Assembly (NCBI GenBank): GCA_946803715.1
Contig: CAMPET010000027.1
Location: forward strand, 406,496 to 442,329
Direction: 5' to 3'
Source: Beroe ovata
Lineage: Eukaryota > Ctenophora > Nuda > Beroida > Beroidae
Length of the DNA: 35,834 bases
Position 1 is the stretch's first letter, and every line of letters starts with the position of its first letter. Below are positions 14,430-24,483 of the stretch, piece after piece. The position numbers and the translations under genes are program-made. The notes beneath the pieces were generated by a model. That model was not told the DNA's origin. It ran no database searches and saw only the letters and a list, made by a program, of their open reading frames with translations.

Positions 14430-17400
14430 ANCCGTATCGTTCAAGTCTCTATCTCATATGGTTCTCGAGTTTACTCGCCCCCCGTTTTATGGTCGGGTCG
14501 GGTCGAGTCGAGTCGAGTCGAGACGACTCGGGACTAAAAATAAGGTTTTTGAATTAATTTCACTATTTTTTTCTGAAGAAACCGTTCGGCCGATTTACAT
14601 GAAATTTTCAACATTCGTTCATCTTGACATAGAGACAAGCTGTGCAAATTTTTATGATTAACCGATGTCATTTAAATGGTGTAATGACGTCACGAAAATC
14701 GCGATTTTCGCGATTTGGTACATTTTTATATAGTAGACGCTGGCAAACGTGTTTTTACAAACACACGTAATGACTTAATCATTACTTTGGGACTTCATAT
14801 CTGTTCGAAACAACACTGCCCTCGGCCCTTCGGGCCTCAGGCAGTGCTCCCGGCCCTCCGGGCCGGGACCACGCCCATTTTTTTCCGTGGCTTCGGGCGC
14901 TTGCCAGCGCCCTGATGATTGATAGATTTCTACAGCTATACAGTATACAATAACCACATCATTGACGTATACACAAATGAGTGAAACGATTAAAATCTAT
15001 AAAATGCATTATGCATTATGCTTACCAGAACGGATAGCTTTCAGGTCGATGGGTTTGAGTTTAGAGTTGGGATCCAGCTTGCTTATCTGATGTAGTACAC
15101 TCAGAACACACACAACATCACCCAATATTATACCTAGAGAGTGGGGAAAAATTTGGGTTACACACCACCTATTATAGAAGATATCCTATGACCTACATCA
15201 TAGTGGGATACAATATATACTATACCAAAGTGGGATACAATATTGAATATATACTATGTATATGATAGTGGGATACAAAACAAGATAAACCATGACAAGA
15301 TTGATCATTATCATGTGGTGAGGATCAAAAACTAATTCAATCACTGTGATGATTAACACACAGAGAGGGATATGAACCACCAATCAGATGTCAGAATTAT
15401 GTCACGTGTCAGCACAATACGTGGACCATGTCCCCAGTATAAGCCAGTTTCCATGGAAATGTATACGTGTGATAACGTTTACTATAATCATCAGTTAATG
15501 ATGAATGTAGGCTCCGTTTAAGTACGTCCTATTCATCAGCCCCACTGAGACCGTATAATGCATAGATATACGGGGAGTATTTTCGTAGCCGTTGAATCAA
15601 AAATTGAAAAAAAAACGTTCAATGTTCATGAACAATTTGAAGGTACTGATATTGATCTACATTGAGACATCAAGTGTTCATTCTAAAACGTTACACAGAT
15701 AGGAAGTAGGTACCTACTACCTAGATCATTGGGAATGTATGTTCTGTCTTCATCTCGATAATATCAAGTTCTATTTCTCTACGACAAAGAACAAGGATTA
15801 AGGAATGAAGCGACAATCACAGTTTTGTTTAACACTGTGATTAAACACAATTCATGATTTTCACTTCCATTACTGGTAGTGGCGCAATCGTTCACAAGAC
15901 ACGTACCTACCTATAATAGGCGTTAAAACAGATGATAAACTGCTTCTAGGCAAAGGCAAAGGCAGTTCTGAACTACTGAAACGCATACATTCTACTATTC
16001 TAGTGCACACTAGCCTCGCTTATACTACAGCAAGGAGATAAGAAAAGAGGAAAAGCTTGACACACACACACACACACACTCAACGCGCGCACACGCACAA
16101 CCCGAATCTACTATTAGAGTATGTGGCTGTGGTAAATTAGGAAAATTTGTCAGAGAAATTAGAAGTCTATTCCACTACAACAACAGCATATAACATCTGT
16201 ATATCCTAAAGTAGAGAGCGAGCTGCGTTTAAACGAATTACAGTAGCCACGTTTAGAAATATCACGTTGTAAGTTGGACATATTAGACACACGGATTATA
16301 ATATACGCCGTACTACTCAGTGCTCATAGTATTCAGCAGTTGTATAACGTTCTGATAAAGAACGCACGGTGGTATGGACCAGATACCACAACATACTTAT
16401 AGTCCATAGATACTAGATAGTATCGGAGAAGAATAGACTAACTCTCGTGTCAGGTAAAACTGGTGCCAAGGATACACATGGTGTCAAGGATACCGGTGTC
16501 AAGGAATACTGGTGTCATGTCAAGTATACACGTGGTGTCAAGGGATACTGGTGTCAAGGAACACTGGTGTCAAGGAACACTGGTGTCAAGGANGTCATTG
16601 TATAGTGGTGTCAAGGAATACTGGTGTCAAGGAATACTGGTGTCAAGTAAAACTGGTGTCAAGGAATACTGGTGTCAAGTGAAACTGGTGTCAAGGAATA
16701 CTGGTGTCAAGGAATACTGGTGTCAAGGTTTACTGGTGTCTAGGATAGACATGGTGTTAAGGGTACACGTGGTGTCAAGGATACACATGGTGTCAAGGAT
16801 ACACGTGGCTTCAAGGATATACATGGTGTCAAGGATACGTGGTGTCAAGTTAAGAGCGGTGACAAGGAAGAATGCCTAAAGAATATTGGTGTGAGGACCA
16901 GGGATCTTTATTCTAAAACTTCCTGGGGACGCCGGACCTAGAGAAAAACATCATTCTAAAAGCTCATTAACCTAAATGCAATCGAAGGGCGGTATAACTG
17001 CCCACTCAAAACAATTTGACAGAACTGTTGCCTTAGGGCCTGTTTTAATTGAAGGGGACGAAAGCCTAGACACAGCCACTTCAACTCTAGACTCAACGAC
17101 CAGTTCAAACGAACTCCAAGCTGGAATGTCAGCAGTTTACTCGACATAAAATTTAACTTTGAGCAGCACTAGATATTAATATAATATAGTTGAAAATTTA
17201 GCACACTGAATGAATATTATATGAAGTGCCTAATTTCATCCTCAATTCGGCCAACAATTCAGAAGAACTTCAATAACTGTGAAGGTTCGTGCTATAATTA
17301 TTATGGTACCCATCGACTCTGCTTACTTTAAAAGGGTAGAATATAGTACATACGCTATTCCATACCTATAGGTAAATTCATTATTATCATTTCGTGTTAT

Positions 17401-20400
17401 GTTGTCTATCAAGCTAATGTTAGAGAACAAACTAGAAAAGAATGTGAATCAAATAAGCTAGATATCTGATATCGGTATCTATCATCTGTCATAGTTAGAC
17501 AAGTTCCTAATTCGCTTCACACACATCTAGTATAATTATCATTGTGTGATGTCATGTGAAGAATACTGGTTACCATGGCAGCCTATCGGACAATCTGTCA
17601 GGGACCCGTCAAGGGTCCGGGAGCTCTAGTCGACAGAGTATCAGACATTCCCTTAATTAATTCCATGCTTGATGTAATGAAGGGCCAATTTAACAACTTT
17701 CATTGAGTATTCATCCGAATAATCTTCGAACAATCATCAAAAGTTTTAGTAATAGTCTTTTCTCCATCACACATTCTAAAAGCAGTAAAGACGTGCAAAA
17801 ATGGAAAGTTCACGCTGGCAAAGAAAGCCCTCAGTCCACACTGAATAATTCCAAGCACACACACAATGTGTCAAGAAGCGCAAGCACTCATATGTACAAA
17901 CCTAGAAGCTCCCTGTGCTTACAGTAAGCACAGTCTCCCTGCAACATTTACAATATCAAGAGCTATTAAAACAGAACACGACACTATTATTATTGACCAC
18001 ATTAACTCTCGCAGTAGTTAATTAGTTGAAGTAGTAGTAGTAGTGATGTGAATATAATTGTCAAGCAGTTACAATATTACAGTCAATGTATGAGTTGTGA
18101 CTCGATTCAAGTAGTTTCCATTGTTAGCTTACAGTGTAACAGCAAAGTGTAACAGCAACGTGTTACGACAAAGTGTAACAGCACGTTACATGAAGTATTG
18201 CGAGACGTGTTACCACGACACAATGTAACAGCAAGTGTAACGGACGAGACGTGTTACCACGACAAAGTGTAACAGCAAGTGTAACGGACGATACGTGTTA
18301 CCACGACACAATGTAACAGCAAGTGTAACGGACGATACGTGTTACCACGACACAATGTAACAGCAAGTGTCACGGACGAGACGTGTTACCACGACACAAT
18401 GTAACGAAGCGAAAGAGAGCGAACACAACACCCACGACACAAGCAATCTATCAAGCAATCACTCCATATAATACAGCTGCTGTATATGATGGGTAGATGC
18501 GCGCGCATCTATCACGTGGTTCAGAGGGAGAGTCACGTGAAAAACACCATCCAATCAGAGACGAGTAAGACCAGGATGAAAACCAATGGGGAGGGCGGGG
18601 TACAATACCATCTCAAGGGGTGCGATTCGTATTATTCGGCAGACAATTTGTCTTTTCAATTCACTCCCCCTCTCATAATATATGTATTGTGTGATGGAAG
18701 ATGCACCTCAAATTATTACCGTACAATGTGAGATATTTCCTTGTGTTTGGTTGCCGCGCTAATTAATTGGTGTTGCTTATTAATTTTAGGACAGTGTTAT
18801 CTCGTTACACGGCGATGAAATAACTTCATAGCAGCTATCTCACTGTGAATGTGTCACAGCTTCACGTCATAAAATGTCCCCATGGTGTCATGACATCTAA
18901 ATCTAGGTGTTGGCTGGACTCTAGGAAAAATTTATTACTCCTCTCTTCCAACTTTCAAATAAGATTGTACCAGATAATTATTATTTGACAGATAAACTGC
19001 GTTAAACTATGCACAGACACGGTTATTAATAAGTGGTATATGAATGCCACTCTTTCATGCGTGTAAATCCATCATAATAATATCACATCGTCACTTGCCA
19101 TGACAAGTGACACCTAGCCAGGAGAGGAGGTGATACTCATGACACCGTGACACCTGGTATCAATAGTACGCAAGTACACGGCGTGGTGTCCCGATTCATG
19201 ACACCATAACTGGAATAACTGGAATGGTTTATGAATCCCGGCAGGCATACCTATTGGTTCTATTGTTTTAAAACTAGTTCCCAAAAAGACCTGGTACCAG
19301 TTGGGTGCATCACTTCACAAGGCTATAACACGAGTGACGCAGCATATCGAGAAGACGAGAAAATACACAAAGGTATGCCCAATGCCCATGTAGGGAAAAT
19401 TCCCAGACTTATGTGCTATGGCATACACGACAGTATTATTTGAAGTTGATCGCTGGGTAGATACTAGATAAGGGGACACTGCGATAGCTAATACAGGAAA
19501 ACAATCACTCCACAGGGAGACGAAAACGGTAGAAGAGAGAGTGGAGGAGGAGAGTTCTCTCTTTGGAGCAATAATCGATATATATATATACCGATAATGT
19601 TGCTCTGTACTGATACATGATGGCGAGCTATACACAAATCACACCGAGTATACATGCTGCTTCTCTCTATCGCATAGTTATGAGACACACTGACACACTG
19701 TATCCTGTACAAACGAATCAGTGTACGTTGCATGAGGATAAGAGAGACGCAATAACGATTACGTAGACGTTATTAAACGGAGGGCAACTCGTGATAAACC
19801 AGTCAATAATCTAATAATATGGACATATTGAGCGATCTCGTATCAAGCCAGTATCAGCTTTGAGAGAAAGCGGACAGCGGATTAGAATACGACGAGTGAA
19901 GGTTATTAATACTGCACAGTAAATATAGCTGCAACTTGTCTGCTTGTTACACATTCCCAATATAGCGATTACCGCACATTCGGAACACAAGGATAACGCT
20001 CAACGTGAGATGCAGGTATACGAAAACGGCTAAAATCTGCGTGTACCCCTTAATATCCCTAGATTGGTGGTATCTGCACTACAATCCGTACTATACATAA
20101 ACATTGGGTAGTACACTCCACACATTTGCCTCACCGTAGAAGCAAAGGCTGTGAAAAACAAGCAGCAATTCCCTACGAAGTTGGGGAGATCGCATTTTGC
20201 AATGAGAGATTACAGTGGTCACCTGCTATAGCCATGTGATGTTATAGTCACGTGATTCATTCCCCAAACTTATTACACAGATTGGTTGTATAACCCCCTG
20301 CTTTACCAGCATGTCAAAATACCGTGTGTGTGTGTGTGTGTGTGCGTGTGTGTGTGCGTGTGTGTGTGCATGTGTCTGTTTGTATGTCTGTCTGTGTGTG

Positions 20401-23400
20401 CCCGTGTTAATCTCATAACTGTGCCATTCTGGTGTCAGCGCATTCCATCGCAAGTATTACTACTTCATCGGTATGCAGNNNNNNNNNNNNNNNNNNNNNN
20501 NNNNNNNNNNNNNNNNNNNNNNNNNNNNNNNNNNNNNNNNNNNNNNNNNNNNNNNNNNNNNNNNNNNNNNNNNNNNNNNNNNNNNNNNNNNNNNNNNNNN
20601 NNNNNNNNNNNNNNNNNNNNNNNNNNNNNNNNNNNNNNNNNNNNNNNNNNNNNNNNNNNNNNNNNNNNNNNNNNNNNNNNNNNNNNNNNNNNNNNNNNNN
20701 NNNNNNNNNNNNNNNNNNNNNNNNNNNNNNNNNNNNNNNNNNNNNNNNNNNNNNNNNNNNNNNNNNNNNNNNNNNNNNNNNNNNNNNNNNNNNNNNNTCT
20801 TCCGCTATTATTACTACTTCATCGGTATGCAGAGGTGTCAGCAAGTTATGACGAATGGGTACCCTAATCGTCACAAAGCCCTGTTCTGACGAACTGGTGT
20901 CAGCGCATTCCATCACAAGCATTCCTACGTCATCGGTATGCAGTGGTGTCAGCAAGTTGTGACGAATGAGTGCCCCAATCGTCACACAGCCCTGTTCTGA
21001 CGAACTGGTGTCAGCGAATCCCATTGCAAGCATTCCTGCTTCATCATTATGTAGTGGTGTCAGTAAATTGTGACGAATGAGTCTATAGAGTATAGATGAC
21101 GTACTTAGATGACGTACTTATCAGAGTGATATAACTCAAATTCCACCGATATAAGATCGAGAGTCAAGAGTAATCGAGAATAATCATTAACCATGATTTT
21201 AATCATAAATTTCAATTAATCATAAAATTCAATTAAATTTAGCTGTCACAAAATGTAATGGTAGGGTATACGGATAATCAATCATATCATTATGGAGAGC
21301 ACTAACTTTAAACACTCACGATTTGTCCTGACTAAACGGTTCGGGTAAACTGTTAGGGTAAACAGCTGTTACTTTGTAACCGTCAGCTACTGATGCACAG
21401 CTTTGCAGCGGTCATTATGGAAACTATGTAGGATTACCGATTATGGACAGTTTTTTCTACAACGGATCATCGTTCATCACCTTTCGTCTTCTATAGAATT
21501 TCGAACGGCAGAAAAAGTGATACATTCCAGCGTCACTTGATACTGCATTCCATTTCATCATTTTTCATCGAAATTTTGATGCGATATCCATTCTAGGGTA
21601 TGAACTCAGCAAAATATGAGCCATTTCATGCTAATTTCCATTCAACTGAGATATATTTTCACACGTTTGGATATAACTCGTTACCCAGCAACGGGTGTCA
21701 TGTGACGTAACAACAACGTCACGTGATCTGTTATCACATATCACGTGTTATCATGTGACTAGTTTGAGCTGACTCTATTCGATATAAATACTTATCTTGT
21801 ATCAAGTTGGAATTAGATGAGGAATTAGATGTTTCCAAACACGACAATGACGAAATCGTTCATGAATCCTCCAATTTGGTGAACAAATTAGGGGTGTGGT
21901 TGTTAACTTGTGGGAACAGGGATCAATCCAATTAGGAGCAATTAGTGGGAGTCTTGATACGGATACATTAGCCGATACATGACGTACGCGTACATTCTAT
22001 ATTCTCTAGTGAGGAGTGGGAGTGGAAGAGGGAATGGAGATGAGAGTGGAACTGGCATGCTATAGTGAACAGCCGAGCGTATTTATATGGATACAGATAA
22101 CAGAAATCATGTGAAAATTTCCTAATCTGTCTATCATTGATAACTATTAACATGAAATAACTAGATAGTGAAAACTTCATCATCAAGTTAGAACAAATGA
22201 AAATACATGATAACAATGAAAAATTAAAATGGCCTAATTAACACTGATCTCAATTTTAATAATCTGAGAATGTTCTATCGAATATCGATAAACAGATAAA
22301 TTAAGTTGTTTATTTGAATGTTTGTTTGTCAGTTTGTCTGTCACGATTTTCATACTGAAATTGCTGATTTTGAGCGAAAATTCGCGTTACCATGGTTACG
22401 CAGTGAGAGTGAACAAACACATAGGCAGTTCTGAGATGATACTAGTACATCTTGAGTGGGGAGCTGCTACAGATACTACTTCTCGAGTCGTTAGCTAGCG
22501 ATACCACTCATCGAGTTCGGAGCTACAGAGTACAGAAACTACAGCAGAGTGAACAAATCCGGAGTATTTGCTATGGGGACGCTGCAACTATTTGTAATAA
22601 CACCTTATATGGTAGTATATTGATTAGGGAAGAATCCATCAACTCCTTATATGGAATAATGAGATCTGGATCGTCTGGCGACATGCGGCTAGTAGAGATA
22701 TACACTAATTGCTACGTATGATGTAATAGTATGCATACATGGAGCATGTAGACCTGTGTATCAGCATGCTCGGTAATGAAAGTATTGCTCCGCCTATGAT
22801 TTCAATCCACTCTCTCTCCCTTGCATGTCTGAATCATGATGGAACGAACATGGTTGGGCGACAGGAGGGCGAACACACACAATGGTAGCCTCAGGGACTT
22901 ATTGGGTACGCCGCAATTGTATCGATCAGCTGTTGTTACACCCGATTCCCATGCAATTGAGTGGACATCATGATTCATGGGGCTAATTGAGTGGACATCA
23001 TGGGGCTATTATAGATTCTGTATCGATACGATACATCTGTTATGGAAGAGTATAGTGTCAACTAGTGTTTACCTAATTGCTAATAGATACGATTGCGCTA
23101 GTGTGTATACAAACTAGCACAATATTGTCTAATATTGTCTAAGAATGAAGTTCACAACTCCAGGAAACGCTCAACTCAATCCTTCCACTCACGTACTATA
23201 CTACTACTAATGATGTCACACACTCTCAACATAGGTAGTCAATCCTCGCGAAAACAAGAGGCAATATTCCAGTAGCTATTCCTAACCAGTAACAGAGTGA
23301 TGACTGTTTACACGATCATGCTGTCAGCACCCTGTCAACACCCTGTCAACACTGCAACGCACAACATGTGTTACACCACCGTGAGCGTGTCATCAGCTTC

Positions 23401-24435
23401 TCACAACAAAGTTGCTGGCAACAGATTACAGATTACTCATTCAGTCATACTCAAAAACAGCGGAAAACAGTTACAATGACAAGGAATAATATACGAATAT
23501 GTTAACACTTTCTCAGTCATTATTCAGAGAAAGTGTTACTATAACATAACGGATGGACAATTTATCAGACATATAATCAAGTTGAGCCACGCCACCAGAC
23601 ACAAAACACACCCCGACGGCCGACATTGATGAATGTGTGTGTGTGTGTGTGTGTGTNTAGTCATTATCATCGACTTAACAATATACACACTTGTGATGGA
23701 TATTTTGTATAATATTCCTATTTGTATACTGTTTCGATGCATACTTCTACTGACGTCTCTTACACATGATAGGATGATACAAGAAACGCATACAGTAAGA
23801 TGCCAAAGTGTACAGCATGATATAGTAGGATGTCACAGTGTACAGGATGACACAGTGTACACAGTACATGATGACACAGTGTACACAGTACAGGGTGACA
23901 CAGTGTACACAGTACAGAGTCACACAGTGTGAACAATACAGGGCGACACAACGCACCACTCAGCTCTCCTATGATGACTGAGGTGGGATATGACCTCTCA
24001 TGACGTCTTATGAAGGGGGGGGGGTTCATGAAAGGGGGAAGGGCAAATCGCTCCTTCGTTTTGTTGAAAATATCGGTCACAAAAGTTATGTTTTGAGCTT
24101 CACAATGTGAAGTTCACATATATGCGTGATTATCTGATGAACCATTCATCAAATGATCTGAGTGGATTACTTATCAACTCAGGGTTATCACGGTAGACAT
24201 GATTGGCTAAATTGTCTGACACCCAGACATCGCAGATCTGTCTGCCGTCTGTGACGGTTTGCCTGATCCACTTCTTTAGCTTGTCACGTGACAGTCGCGC
24301 GTGATTCGTGCGTGTCAGCACGTGAAATTGTGTGTTTATATATACCGTCCACTGTATCGCGTGTTATACCGTGCCTCGAAACCGTGCCTGTGTTTCAGTG
24401 TGTCTGTGTCAGACGTCAGTGTATATTGTTTGGTT

Positions 24436-24483
<48 letters not shown>

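Noticed and set aside
16463-16879. 138-codon repeat-peptide ORF
   Set aside because: It is the direct translation of the 16-bp GGTGTCAAGG minisatellite. The period is not a multiple of three and an n breaks it.
20286-21033. Long ORFs of about 200 codons on both strands
   Set aside because: They run through the 319-n gap and the satellite, so their length is artificial.
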